From positions 1 to 37,694 of the forward strand of contig NZ_JAEX01000021.1 in NCBI RefSeq assembly GCF_000519125.1: a stretch of 37,694 nucleotides of DNA. The letters are read 5' to 3'. This stretch comes from Desulfocurvus vexinensis DSM 17965. GTDB taxonomy: Bacteria; Desulfobacterota; Desulfovibrionia; Desulfovibrionales; Desulfovibrionaceae. Positions 22,567 through 30,818 of this stretch are shown piece after piece; positions within the stretch are counted from its first letter, which is position 1, and each line of letters opens with the position of its first letter. Position numbers and translations under genes: made by a program. Under the pieces are notes generated by a model. That model ran no database searches and was not told where the DNA came from. It saw nothing but the letters and a program-made list of their open reading frames with translations.

Positions 22567-22741
22567 GGCGGGCCTTGCTTAAAGGATATGATAACCAGTT
22601 GGCGCACAATACGAATCGGCACAGGATTGAAGCATCCCGCGCCATTTGTAAACACTTGAAAACGAGTCTCAACCGGCCCGGGGCGCCCGGGGCCGTGCCG
22701 CGTTCGCGCCCGCGCCGGGAGACGTTTCCCGGTCGGCTTGT
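22567..22741 (-). other. Leader of the dsr operon (5' untranslated region)
   Basis: About 175 nt between the predicted start point and the first ATG. The distal part is GC-rich with palindromes: CCGGGA-N6-TCCCGG (22715-22732) and a GGCCCGGGGCGCCCGGGGCC-type repeat (about 22676-22695). The proximal 110 nt are AT-richer. They contain a possible second promoter, TTGAGA (22667-22672), 16 nt, TACAAA (22645-22650). Confidence 0.45.
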
Positions 22742-22747
22742 CCTCGC

Positions 22748-22776
22748 GTATAATGAAATTCCCGGGTCTTCGTCAA
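22748..22776 (-). promoter_or_regulatory. Sigma-70 promoter of the rsbRD-dsrMKJOP operon
   Basis: On the minus strand -35 TTGACG (22771-22776), 17-nt spacer, -10 TTATAC (22748-22753). Predicted start near 22741. It is the best sigma-70 match in the region and stands out from the GC-rich surroundings. Confidence 0.75.
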
Positions 22777-22782
22777 ATGGTT

Positions 22783-22798
22783 CGTGCAAATTTTCACG
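22783..22798. promoter_or_regulatory. Palindrome upstream of the dsr promoter (CRP/FNR- or Rex-like)
   Basis: CGTGCAAATTTTCACG is palindromic at 14 of 16 positions and centred about 49 nt upstream of the predicted dsr start. It resembles the CRP-family pattern GTGxN6xCAC and partly the Rex motif (TTGTGAA-N4-TTCACAA). The factor cannot be decided from sequence. Confidence 0.5.
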
Positions 22799-23071
22799 AT
22801 TACGTCTTTTTTCGGGGCGCGGTGCGTGTGCCCCGGGGCCTGGTGGGGGGCGGTCGCGTCCTGCCTGTGCAGGCCGCCCCGGGTGGCGGTCTGGTTGCTC
22901 CGCGCGCCGCCGCCCGGAGGGCCGGTGCCCCTGCCGCCGCCACGCCGCCGGGGCTGGCCTGCGCGCCGCAGCCCGCCCGGGGGCGATGCCCCGGCACCGT
23001 AGCGCCCCCGGGGGCGCCTGCCCGCTGGCGCTCCGCCCCGAGGTCGGGTACAGCTTGCGGCGGAGGAGCCC
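22799..23071. other. Intergenic region upstream of the radical SAM gene
   Basis: Very GC-rich apart from the first 20 nt. I see no gene, no good rightward promoter and no terminator. GGAGG lies 5-6 nt before the ATG of the radical SAM gene. Confidence 0.4.
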
Positions 23072-24880
23072 ATGCGCGAGAAACCCCTGGTCGCCCTGAT
23101 CTACCCGCCCTGGCTGGAGGAGCGCACGCACACCGAGGACGTGGCCTGCGTGCCCATGGGCACCTACGCCGTGGCCGCCGCGCTCATCGAGGCCGGGTGC
23201 GACGCCCGCGTGCTGGACTGGCACGCCCTGCGCGGCCAGCCCGAGGCCATGCGCGAGGAACTGCGCGCCCTGGCGCCCGACGTGGTCGGCGTCACCGTGC
23301 TGCAGGCCAACCGCTTCGGGGCCATGGACGCCGCGCGCCTGGCCCGCGAGCTGGACCCGGGCGTGCGCGTGGTCTTCGGCGGGGTGGGCGCCACGGCGCT
23401 GTGGGCCTTTTTCCTGGAGCACTGCCCGCAGCTGGACGCCGTGGCCCTTGGCGAGGGCGACCTGACCATGCCCGAGCTGGTGCGCGCCTGGCAGGCCGGG
23501 GCGGACCCGGCCTGCGTGCCCGGCCTGGCCCTGCGCGGGCCGGACGGCCCCGTGGTCACGGCCCCGCGCGCGCCCGTAGCCGACCTGGACAGCCTGCCCA
23601 TCCCGGCGCGGCACTTCACCTACCAGCACCTGTCCCTGACCCGGGGCTGCCCCGGGCGCTGCACCTTCTGCGGCTCGCCCGCCTTCTGGGGCCCCCGGGT
23701 GCGCTTCCGCTCGCCGGGCCATTTTGTGGATGAGATGGAGCTGCTGGCCGCCCGGGGCGTCACGCATCTCTACGTCAGCGACGACACCTTCACCCTGGAC
23801 CGCGAGCGCGTGCGCGCCGTGTGCCGCGAGATCCTTGCCCGCGGGCTGGACGTGGAGTGGCAGGCCATCTCGCGGGTCAACGCCGTGGACGACCAGACCC
23901 TGGCGCTGATGCGCCGCGCGGGCTGCATCCAGATCAGCTTCGGTGTGGAGTCCGGCGACGACGCCATCCGCGCGGCCCTGAACAAGAACGTGCGCCGCGA
24001 GGACGCCGTGCGCGCCTTTGCCCTGTGCCGCAAATACGGCATCCTGGCCCGGGCCTATTTCATCTACGGCTGCCCCGGCGAGAGCGAGGCCACCATCCGC
24101 GCCACTCTGGACCTCATCGCCGAGCTGCGGCCCCTGGTGGTGCATTTCTTCATCCTGTCCGTGTTTCCGGGCACGGAGCTGTACGAGCGCTTCAAGGCCG
24201 CCACGGGCGCCGCCGACTCCATCTGGCTCGACCCCGTGGAGGACATCAAGCACTTCGAGCTGGACCCCGCCCAGGACCTGGACACCGTGGCCGCCTGGGG
24301 CCAGGCCCTGCGGGCCGGGTTCCATGCCATGCTGCCCGGCTTCGCCCTGGGCGCGGCGGATGACCTTGCGCCGGACCCGGAGTTGGCTCGGCTGCACGCC
24401 GACTTCCTGGCCCGCCTGGGCATGACCTTCGAGCGCGGGGACTACGCCCGCGACCCCCAGGTGCCGCGCGCCCAGGAAATCGCCGCCCAGCTCTACGCCC
24501 GGGCCCTGGAGTTCCACCCCGACGCCACCGCCGCCCTGGGCCTGGGGCTCATGCTCCAGCGCCAGCGCGACTACGGCGCCTCGGTGCGCGCCCTGGCCCT
24601 GGGCCTGACGGCCAACCCCGGCCACGAGGGCCTGTCCCTGGCCCTGGCCGTGGCGCTCATGAACTGCGGCGATTTCGAGCGCGCCTGCGCGTTCCTGGCG
24701 CCCTTCGGCGGCAACCCCCAGGCCATGGACTACCTGGCCCTGTGCCACCGCCACCTGGGCCACCCCGAGCGCGAGGCCCAGGCCCTGGCCCACGCCCGGG
24801 CCCTGCGCCAGGGCCGCCCCGTGCCCGGGGCGGGCGGCGGGGGCGGCGCCATCGCCGGAAAGCCGGACCCCCAGGGCTAG
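23072..24880 (+). CDS. B12-binding-type radical SAM protein with C-terminal TPR region
   Basis: Protein of 602 aa. Residues ~5-150 resemble a cobalamin-binding Rossmann domain (LIYPPWLEER, PMGTYAVAAALIEAG, DVVGVTVLQANRFGAM, VVFGGVGATAL, ALGEGD), though no DxHxxG motif is present. Residues ~185-400 form the radical SAM barrel with CPGRCTFC (Cys193, 197, 200) for the 4Fe-4S cluster, followed by SFGVESGDD. The last ~130 residues (AQLYARALEFHPDATAALGLGLML...) have TPR-like helical repeats. Members carry out methylation or other radical chemistry; the substrate is unknown. The following gene (MATE) starts 163 nt downstream. Confidence 0.85.
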   Translation: MREKPLVALIYPPWLEERTHTEDVACVPMGTYAVAAALIEAGCDARVLDWHALRGQPEAMREELRALAPDVVGVTVLQANRFGAMDAARLARELDPGVRVVFGGVGATALWAFFLEHCPQLDAVALGEGDLTMPELVRAWQAGADPACVPGLALRGPDGPVVTAPRAPVADLDSLPIPARHFTYQHLSLTRGCPGRCTFCGSPAFWGPRVRFRSPGHFVDEMELLAARGVTHLYVSDDTFTLDRERVRAVCREILARGLDVEWQAISRVNAVDDQTLALMRRAGCIQISFGVESGDDAIRAALNKNVRREDAVRAFALCRKYGILARAYFIYGCPGESEATIRATLDLIAELRPLVVHFFILSVFPGTELYERFKAATGAADSIWLDPVEDIKHFELDPAQDLDTVAAWGQALRAGFHAMLPGFALGAADDLAPDPELARLHADFLARLGMTFERGDYARDPQVPRAQEIAAQLYARALEFHPDATAALGLGLMLQRQRDYGASVRALALGLTANPGHEGLSLALAVALMNCGDFERACAFLAPFGGNPQAMDYLALCHRHLGHPEREAQALAHARALRQGRPVPGAGGGGGAIAGKPDPQG

Positions 24881-25043
24881 GGCCGCGCCCCTGGCTTGTT
24901 CGTGAGGGCGCGCCGCCAGGGGCCGCCCCCCGGGGCCGGGCTTCGCCGCCGTGGTACCCCCGGGGTTGACCGGCCCCCGGGGCGGCCTTATCCTCCCTGT
25001 CCTGTTCCACCGCACCCCGCACGCCCACCCCGCGAAGGCCCGC

Positions 25044-26492
25044 ATGGCGTTCAAGAATCCCGCGCAGGATACCGCGCACCCCTACCGCGCCATCTGGAAG
25101 CTGTCCTGGCCCCAGGTGCTGATGATGTTCTTCCAGTTCTGGATCGGCTTCGCCGACGTGTACGTCGCCGGGCTGATCAACCGCGAGGTGCAGGCCTCCC
25201 TGGGGCTCATCACCACCTGCCTGTTCTTCCTGCTCATCGTGGCCACGGCGGTGGCCAACGGGGCGGTGGCGGCGGTCAGCCAGAGCGTGGGCGCCGGGCT
25301 GTACCGCCGGGGCCGGCGCTACGTGGGCCTGTGCCTGCTCCTGGCCCTGGGCATGGGCACGCTGCTCATGCTCCTGGGTCTGGCCGGGCGCGAGGCCTTC
25401 CTGGTGGCCCTGCGGGTGCCCGTGGAGCTGCGCGCAATCACCGGGGACTTCCTGTTCGTCTACGCCCTGCTGCTGCCCGCCTACCATGTGCTGGTCATCG
25501 CCAACGCCGTGTTCCGGGCGCGCAAGGAGGTCATCTTCCCGACCCTGTCCATCCTGCTGGTCTGCGTGGTCAACGCGGTGGCGGACTTCGGGCTGGGGCT
25601 CGGGCTGTGGGGCCTGCCGGCCATGGGCCACGCGGGCCTGGCCTGGGCGACCTTCTGGTCGGTGACGGCGGGGGCGGCGCTGAACCTGGCCATGCTGTGG
25701 CGCAAGGGCCTGTTGCGCCGCGAGGCCTTCGCCCCCCTGCGCTGGGTGCGCCGGGCCCTGCCCCGACTGTTGCGCGTGGCCGGGCCCTCGGGGCTGATGC
25801 AGGTGTTGTGGCAGTCGGGCTATCTGGTGCTGTTCGCCATCACCGGCTCCCTGCCCCACGGCAACATCACCGCCCTGGCGGGCATGACGGCGGGGGCGCG
25901 CATCGAGGCGCTGCTGTTCCTGCCCGGGTTCGCCTTCAACATGACGGCCTCGGTGCTGGTGGGCCACTACCTGGGCGCGGGCCAGCCCGCCGAGGCCAAG
26001 CGCTTCGGCTTCCGCGTGCTGGGCATCGGGGTGGCCGCCGTGGGGCTGGTGACCATCGGGCTGTGGCAGGTGGCTGGCGACGTGGCCCGGGTCATGTCCG
26101 ACGATCCGGCGGTGCGCCTGGAGATCATGAGCTACCTCTACTGGAACCTGCTGGCCATCCCCTTCACCCTGACGGGCATGATCCTGGGCGGGGCCCTGGG
26201 CGGCGCGGGGGCGACCTTCTACACCATGGTCGTCTTCGGCGCCACGGTCTGGGGCGTGCGCCTGCCACTGGCCTGGCTGCTGGGCCACCACATCCTGGGC
26301 GAGGCCCGGGGGGTGTGGATTTCCATGCTGGTGTCGCAGATGGTGCAGGCCCTGGTGCTGTTGTACGTGTTCGCATTCAAGGACTGGAAACGCTTCGCCC
26401 TGGTGCGGCGCCCCTCGCGGCGCGACCCCGCCGGGCTGGCCGAGGAGCCGGGCCCCCTGCCTGTGGGCGGCAACGGCGGCCTGAGAAAGTAA
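25044..26492 (+). CDS. MATE-family multidrug/metabolite efflux transporter
   Basis: Integral membrane protein of 482 aa with about twelve hydrophobic segments. Seen: WKLSWPQVLMMFFQFWIGFADVYVAG (family-typical helix 1 with D near its end), ANGAVAAVSQSVGAG and VLVGHYLGAGQPAEAKR (typical helix 7-8 loop). MATE proteins export cationic drugs or metabolites in exchange for Na+ or H+. A GAAGG lies before ATG 25044; the frame is open further upstream but lacks hydrophobic or family-like sequence there. The LPG-synthase-like gene follows 16 nt downstream, so the two are probably one transcript. Confidence 0.88.
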   Translation: MAFKNPAQDTAHPYRAIWKLSWPQVLMMFFQFWIGFADVYVAGLINREVQASLGLITTCLFFLLIVATAVANGAVAAVSQSVGAGLYRRGRRYVGLCLLLALGMGTLLMLLGLAGREAFLVALRVPVELRAITGDFLFVYALLLPAYHVLVIANAVFRARKEVIFPTLSILLVCVVNAVADFGLGLGLWGLPAMGHAGLAWATFWSVTAGAALNLAMLWRKGLLRREAFAPLRWVRRALPRLLRVAGPSGLMQVLWQSGYLVLFAITGSLPHGNITALAGMTAGARIEALLFLPGFAFNMTASVLVGHYLGAGQPAEAKRFGFRVLGIGVAAVGLVTIGLWQVAGDVARVMSDDPAVRLEIMSYLYWNLLAIPFTLTGMILGGALGGAGATFYTMVVFGATVWGVRLPLAWLLGHHILGEARGVWISMLVSQMVQALVLLYVFAFKDWKRFALVRRPSRRDPAGLAEEPGPLPVGGNGGLRK

Positions 26493-26508
26493 AGGAAGGC
26501 AAGAGAGC

Positions 26509-27405
26509 ATGAAGGATTGCGTGACCCCGGTCTTCGAGCCCGTTTCCCTGGAGCGCCAGGACGAGTACCTGGAGCGCTTCGCCCGCTGCCCGCAGAAGGC
26601 TTCGGACTACAGCTTCATCAACATCTGGGGCTGGGCCGAGGAGTACGGCCTGCAATGGCACTTCGGCGACAGCCACGTCTGGCTGCGCCAGACCAGGCCC
26701 CATGTGGTCCACTGGGCGCCCGTGGGCCCGTGGAACGACGTGGACTGGACGCGCTGCCCGGTCATCGGCTGCTGCGGGGCCTTCACCCGCGTGCCCGAGG
26801 CGCTGGCCGTGCTCTGGCAGCAGGCCCTGGGCCCGCGCGTGGAGCTGGCCGAGGCGCGCGGCCACTGGGACTACCTCTACTCCGTGCCCGAGCTGACGGC
26901 CCTGTCGGGCAACCGCTTCCACAAGAAGAAGAACCTGCTCAACCAGTTCGTGCGCAACTACGACCACAACTACCACACCATGACCCCCGACTGCGTGGAG
27001 GCTGCGCTGCAGATGCAGCTGGACTGGTTCCGCTGGCGCGACGCCGAGTCGCAGGAGCTGCTGGGTGCCGAAAACAACGCCATCCGCCGCGTGCTCCAGA
27101 GCTGGGACAGCCTGCGCGGCGTCTTCGGCGGGGTCATCGAGGTCGAGGGCCAGCGCGCGGCCTACACCGTGGCCGAGCACCTGTGCGAACGCACCGTGGT
27201 CATCCATTTCGAGAAGGCCCACACGCGCTACAAGGGCATCTACCAGGCCATCAACCAGATGTTCCTGGAGCACGAGGCCGGGGGCTACGAGCTGGTCAAC
27301 CGCGAACAGGATCTGGGCGACCCGGGGCTGCGCAAGGCCAAGGAATCGTACAACCCTGTCGATTACCTCAAGAAATTTGAAGTCACCGTGCGCCCGGCGG
27401 GCTAG
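26509..27405 (+). CDS. Phosphatidylglycerol lysyltransferase C-terminal-domain protein (DUF2156-like)
   Basis: Protein of 298 aa, soluble, matching the tandem GNAT-like catalytic domain of MprF-type enzymes but without the N-terminal flippase membrane region. Seen: [19 protein letters not shown] near residue 32, then [19 protein letters not shown] (about 137-155) and [24 protein letters not shown] (about 233-257), followed by [22 protein letters not shown], the signature region of this family. MprF enzymes transfer an aminoacyl group from tRNA to phosphatidylglycerol; cytosolic relatives of the domain may modify other acceptors. Its probable co-transcription with a MATE transporter is suggestive but not explained. 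Confidence 0.82.
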   Translation: MKDCVTPVFEPVSLERQDEYLERFARCPQKASDYSFINIWGWAEEYGLQWHFGDSHVWLRQTRPHVVHWAPVGPWNDVDWTRCPVIGCCGAFTRVPEALAVLWQQALGPRVELAEARGHWDYLYSVPELTALSGNRFHKKKNLLNQFVRNYDHNYHTMTPDCVEAALQMQLDWFRWRDAESQELLGAENNAIRRVLQSWDSLRGVFGGVIEVEGQRAAYTVAEHLCERTVVIHFEKAHTRYKGIYQAINQMFLEHEAGGYELVNREQDLGDPGLRKAKESYNPVDYLKKFEVTVRPAG

Positions 27406-27513
27406 AGCCTGCTCGGGGCTCGCCCGGGGCTCCGTCCGGTGGCCTGTCGGGAAAGTGTTGCGCCCCGGGGCGAATCCGGCTATTCCCGTTAAAGAGGGGG
27501 CTCGCGCCGCGCG

Positions 27514-27541
27514 CCGACAAGCGCTTGGTGTGGGATATACT
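27514..27541 (+). promoter_or_regulatory. Promoter of the chemoreceptor gene
   Basis: CCGACA (27514-27519), 16 nt, TATACT (27536-27541), giving a short leader with AAGGAG 7 nt before ATG 27561. A FliA-like GCCGACAA also lies here but its upstream TAAA has the wrong spacing. Confidence 0.5.
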
Positions 27542-27560
27542 TTTTCGAAGGAGTCCGCCC

Positions 27561-29534
27561 ATGTCCATTCGTAACAAACTTTTGCTCATCGCCCTGGCCG
27601 CTCTGCTCGGCCTGGGCTGCATCTTCATCATCAACAAGATCGGCCAGTCGCGCATCGCCACTTCGGTGCGCGGCGAGACAGCCATGCTCCAGGCCGAAAT
27701 CGCCATGCTTCAGGCCCGCCGGGCCGAGAAGAACTTCCTGGACCGCAAGGAGATGGTCTACGCCGAGCGCCATGCCCAGACCGTGGCCGACGCCAAGGCC
27801 GCCCTGGCCCAGTGCGCCGAGGCCGACCCCGAGCTGGCCGACGAGATCGCCCGGGCGGACACGCTGCTGGATGACTACCGCGGGCAGTTCGAGGCCCTGG
27901 TGCTGTTCATGCGCACCCTGGGCCTCACGGAGCGCGACGGCCTGCAGGGCGACCTGCGCCAGGCCGTCCACGAGGCCGAGGCGCGCATCGCGCAGGCCCG
28001 CAGCGACGCGCTCCTGGCCGCCCTGCTCACCCTGCGCCGCCACGAGAAGGACTTCATCCTGCGCGGCGACCCCAAGTATCTCGCGTCGTTTTCCGGTGCC
28101 ATGGACGCCATGTTCGCCCGCCTGGACGAGCACGCCGACCTCTCCCGCGACGACTACGACGCCATCGCCACCCAGCTGGACGCCTACGCGGCCCGTTTCG
28201 CCGAGTATGGCCGGGGGTACCAGAAGCAGGCGCAGGCCCGCGACCAGCTCATCGAGGCCGTGCGCACGGCCGAGGCGGAAATGGAAGCCCTGGTGGTCCG
28301 GGCCCACGAGATCACCGAGCGCAACACCGCGCGCCAGGATCTGTTCATGCTCCTGTCCGAGCTGGCCATCGCCATCGCCCTGGCCGGGGCCATCGCCCTG
28401 GTCATCCGCTCCATCACCGGCGGGCTGGCGCGCATCCAGAAGTGCTCGCGCGACATCGCCGAGGGCGACTACGAGGCGTGCAGCCTGGCGCGCTTCACCG
28501 GCGAGCTGGAAGCCCTGCGCATGGACCTGGTGGTCATGGTCGGCAAGCTGGTGGAGAGCATGGAGCAGGCCGAGGAGAAGAGCCGCCAGGCCGGGGAGCA
28601 GGCCGAGCGCGCCCAGCAGGCCATGGAGGAGGCGCACCGCGAGAAGGAGCACGTGGACACCCTGGTGGGCACCATGGGCGAAGTGGCCGCGCGCGCAGCG
28701 GCCATTGCCGACGATCTGACGGGCGCCGCGCGCGAGCTCGAGGCCCAGGGCCAGGAGATCGTCCTGGGCACCGACCGCCAGCGCGACCGCACCCGCGAGA
28801 CGGCCACGGCCATGGAGGAGATGACCGCCACGGTGATGGAGGTGGCGCGCAACGCGGCGCAGTCCGCTGAGGGCGCCGCCCAGGCCCGGGCCAAGGCTGG
28901 CGAGGGCGCGGCCCTGGTGGCCGAGGTGGTCGAGGCCTCGGGGCAGGTCGGCACGCGCACCGGGGAGATGAAGCAGTCCCTGGCCGAGCTGGCCCGGCGC
29001 GTGGAGTCCATCGGCCAGATCATGAACGTGATCACCGACATCGCCGACCAGACGAACCTGCTGGCGCTCAACGCGGCCATCGAGGCCGCGCGGGCGGGCG
29101 ACGCCGGGCGCGGGTTTGCCGTGGTGGCCGACGAGGTGCGCAAGCTGGCCGAAAAGACCATGACCGCCACCAAGGAGGTCGGCCAGGCCATCGCCGGGGT
29201 GCAGGAGGGCAGCGCCGCCAACATCCGGGCCATGGAGGGCGCGGGGCAGGCCGTGGCCCACAGCACCGGGCTGACCCACAAGGCCGGTGGCGCCCTGGAG
29301 GAGATCGTGGCCATCATCGCCGACGCCGCCGACCGTATCGGCTCCATCGCCACCGCCGCCGAGGAGCAGTCCTCCGCCAGCGAACAGATCAACCGCTCGG
29401 TGGAGGAAGTGGCCGAAATCGCCGCGCAGACCTCCGAAGGCATGGCCCGCTCGGCGCAGGCCATCCGCCATGTGGCCACCCTGGCCGGGGACCTCAAGGC
29501 CCTCATCGACGAGCTGCGGGCCACCAGGCGCTGA
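27561..29534 (+). CDS. Methyl-accepting chemotaxis protein with HBM sensor domain
   Basis: Protein of 657 aa. One N-terminal membrane helix (residues 5-24), a periplasmic helical sensor of about 240 residues and a second membrane helix (about 266-286). The sensor contains [12 protein letters not shown] and [15 protein letters not shown], the paired motif of the HBM (helical bimodular) ligand domain known from McpS-type receptors of organic acids. HAMP-like region about 290-340, coiled coil 345-390, then the signalling domain with the hairpin core [39 protein letters not shown]. No C-terminal CheR-binding pentapeptide is seen; the protein ends in LRATRR. Likely a chemoreceptor for small organic acids such as lactate or TCA intermediates. 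Confidence 0.93.
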   Translation: MSIRNKLLLIALAALLGLGCIFIINKIGQSRIATSVRGETAMLQAEIAMLQARRAEKNFLDRKEMVYAERHAQTVADAKAALAQCAEADPELADEIARADTLLDDYRGQFEALVLFMRTLGLTERDGLQGDLRQAVHEAEARIAQARSDALLAALLTLRRHEKDFILRGDPKYLASFSGAMDAMFARLDEHADLSRDDYDAIATQLDAYAARFAEYGRGYQKQAQARDQLIEAVRTAEAEMEALVVRAHEITERNTARQDLFMLLSELAIAIALAGAIALVIRSITGGLARIQKCSRDIAEGDYEACSLARFTGELEALRMDLVVMVGKLVESMEQAEEKSRQAGEQAERAQQAMEEAHREKEHVDTLVGTMGEVAARAAAIADDLTGAARELEAQGQEIVLGTDRQRDRTRETATAMEEMTATVMEVARNAAQSAEGAAQARAKAGEGAALVAEVVEASGQVGTRTGEMKQSLAELARRVESIGQIMNVITDIADQTNLLALNAAIEAARAGDAGRGFAVVADEVRKLAEKTMTATKEVGQAIAGVQEGSAANIRAMEGAGQAVAHSTGLTHKAGGALEEIVAIIADAADRIGSIATAAEEQSSASEQINRSVEEVAEIAAQTSEGMARSAQAIRHVATLAGDLKALIDELRATRR

Positions 29535-29566
29535 CAGGCCGCCCCGGCGCTGTCCGGCCCAGGCCA

Positions 29567-29603
29567 GACGCCCCGCCTCCGGTGTTTCCGGGGGCGGGGC
29601 GTC
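29567..29603. terminator. Bidirectional-type hairpin between the chemoreceptor and sulfite reductase genes
   Basis: An 11-bp stem GACGCCCCGCC / GGCGGGGCGTC (29567-29577 and 29593-29603) lies between convergent genes. It lacks a long T-run on either side, so termination is plausible but not certain. Confidence 0.5.
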
Positions 29604-29643
29604 CGTTGTTGGCGCTGCGGCGGCGTGGCGCGGGGGGCCGCCC

Positions 29644-30300
29644 TCAGCGCACGGCGGCCAGGATGGACTCGATGCCCACCCGCTCGACAAAGCGCGCGGT
29701 GCGCTCGCGCTTGCGGGCGTGGACGCGGTAGTGGGTCAACAGGGCGTCCACCAGGTCCAGGGCCTCCTGGCGCGAGAGGTTTTCGCCCACCTGGTCGCCC
29801 ACGCGCGGGCGGCTGCCCGCGTTGCCGCCGAAGTGGACGTTGAAGCCCTGCTTCACCCCCGTGACGCCCACGTCGCGCAGCTTGGACTCGCCGCAGGACA
29901 AGGGGCAGCCCGACACGCCCATCTTGATCTTGGCCGGGAAGTCCACGCCTACGTATTTGGCCTCCAGCTCGGCGCCCAGGCCCAGGGAATCCTGCACGCC
30001 CAGGCGGCAGACCGCCGTGCCCGGGCAGGCCTGCACGTAGTGCACGCACAGCTCCGTGGCCCGGCCGATGTCGCGGCCCAGGTCGGCCCAGACGGCTTCC
30101 ACGTCCTGCTCGCGCAGGCCCACCAGGGCGATGCGCTGGCCCGAGGTGATCTTGATCACCGGGATGTTCCACTTGCGCGCCACGGCGGCGATGCGCTCCA
30201 GGATGTCGGGGGAGAGCATGCCCATGGGCGTACGCGGGACGATGGCCCAGGTTTCCTTGTCGCGTTGCAGGATGGCGCCTTCGGGGGTCGTTTCGCTCAT
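29644..30300 (-). CDS. Assimilatory-type (low-spin) sulfite reductase, small siroheme protein
   Basis: Protein of 218 aa. Seen: the siroheme/4Fe-4S ligand sets C-PGTAV-C (Cys92, Cys98) and C-PLS-C (Cys132, Cys136) with the flanking sequences of nitrite/sulfite reductases (ACPGTAVCRLGVQDS, GVSGCPLSCGESK), and an N-terminal ferredoxin-like half domain (TPMGMLSPDILERIAAVARKWN, KITSGQRIALVGL). The single-repeat size, about 23-27 kDa, matches the monomeric low-spin sulfite reductase described from Desulfovibrio vulgaris. It reduces sulfite to sulfide in the cytoplasm, possibly for assimilation. It is the second gene after the cupin, 24 nt downstream, with GAGGAG before the ATG. Confidence 0.92.
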   Translation of the reverse strand: MSETTPEGAILQRDKETWAIVPRTPMGMLSPDILERIAAVARKWNIPVIKITSGQRIALVGLREQDVEAVWADLGRDIGRATELCVHYVQACPGTAVCRLGVQDSLGLGAELEAKYVGVDFPAKIKMGVSGCPLSCGESKLRDVGVTGVKQGFNVHFGGNAGSRPRVGDQVGENLSRQEALDLVDALLTHYRVHARKRERTARFVERVGIESILAAVR

Positions 30301-30324
30301 GGGTCTCCTCGTCGTTTCCGCTGG

Positions 30325-30684
30325 CTAGGCCTTGGGCGGCTTGACCACCACCAGCAGCATCTTGAAGGGTTCTTCGGCCTCCAGGCCGTGGGGCACGCCC
30401 GAGGGCATGGCGATGGCCTGCCCGGCGCCCACGGTGTGCGTGGCGTCGCCGATGGTCACTTGGGCCTGGCCGTCGAGCACCAGGACCAGGGCGTCGCCGG
30501 GCGAGGTGTGGGTGCTGATGCCCTCGCCAGCGGCGAAGCTGAACAGGGTCACGTTGGCCGTGGGCTGCTGGGCCAGGGTCCGGCTGACCACGCGGCCCGG
30601 CTCGTAGTCCACCAGCCCGGCCAGGTCCAGGGCCTGGGCAAAGGGAATGTTCTTGAACAGTTCGGTGCGCATGGTCAGGGTCAT
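30325..30684 (-). CDS. Small cupin-domain protein
   Basis: Protein of 119 aa with one cupin barrel. Cupin motif 1 is degenerate (GEGISTHTSPGDALVLVLDG, with a single His and Asp where Glu is usual); motif 2 is clear (GQAIAMPSGVPHGL). Metal binding may therefore be altered or need three ligands. It precedes the sulfite reductase gene by 24 nt and is probably co-transcribed with it. The function is unknown; such small cupins often bind a metal or small ligand. AAGGAGG precedes the ATG. Confidence 0.85.
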   Translation of the reverse strand: MTLTMRTELFKNIPFAQALDLAGLVDYEPGRVVSRTLAQQPTANVTLFSFAAGEGISTHTSPGDALVLVLDGQAQVTIGDATHTVGAGQAIAMPSGVPHGLEAEEPFKMLLVVVKPPKA

Positions 30685-30741
30685 GATGGCCTCCTTGGGC
30701 TTGGCCGCTCCCGGGCGGCGCGTGGTGCGTCCGTCACCAGG

Positions 30742-30783
30742 ATACTAGGCGCCCCGCGCGGGAACCCCTTTGAGGCATATCAA
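30742..30783 (-). promoter_or_regulatory. Activator-type promoter with FNR/CRP-like box at -41.5
   Basis: On the minus strand a -10 TAGTAT (30742-30747) has no acceptable -35. Instead TTGAT-ATGC-CTCAA (30770-30783), nine of ten positions of the FNR half-site pair TTGAT-N4-ATCAA, is centred 41.5 nt upstream of the predicted start (~30735). That is the class II activator position. Confidence 0.6.
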
Positions 30784-30818
30784 ATTCGTGTGGGAAAGGT
30801 GAAGGGAAAATGCGGGAG

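Noticed and set aside
22656-22672. TTGA...TCAA symmetry in the dsr leader as an FNR box
   Set aside because: Spacing of the half-sites is too wide for FNR/CRP; better explained as part of a possible second promoter.
22738-23073. Open frames on both strands in the dsr/radical SAM intergenic region
   Set aside because: Arg/Pro/Ala-rich translations typical of GC-rich noncoding DNA; no family similarity, and they would cross the predicted promoter and palindrome.
27491-27520. Sigma-28 promoter for the chemoreceptor (TAAA ... GCCGACAA)
   Set aside because: Spacer is 19 nt instead of the ~15 expected; a CCGACA-N16-TATACT sigma-70 promoter fits better.
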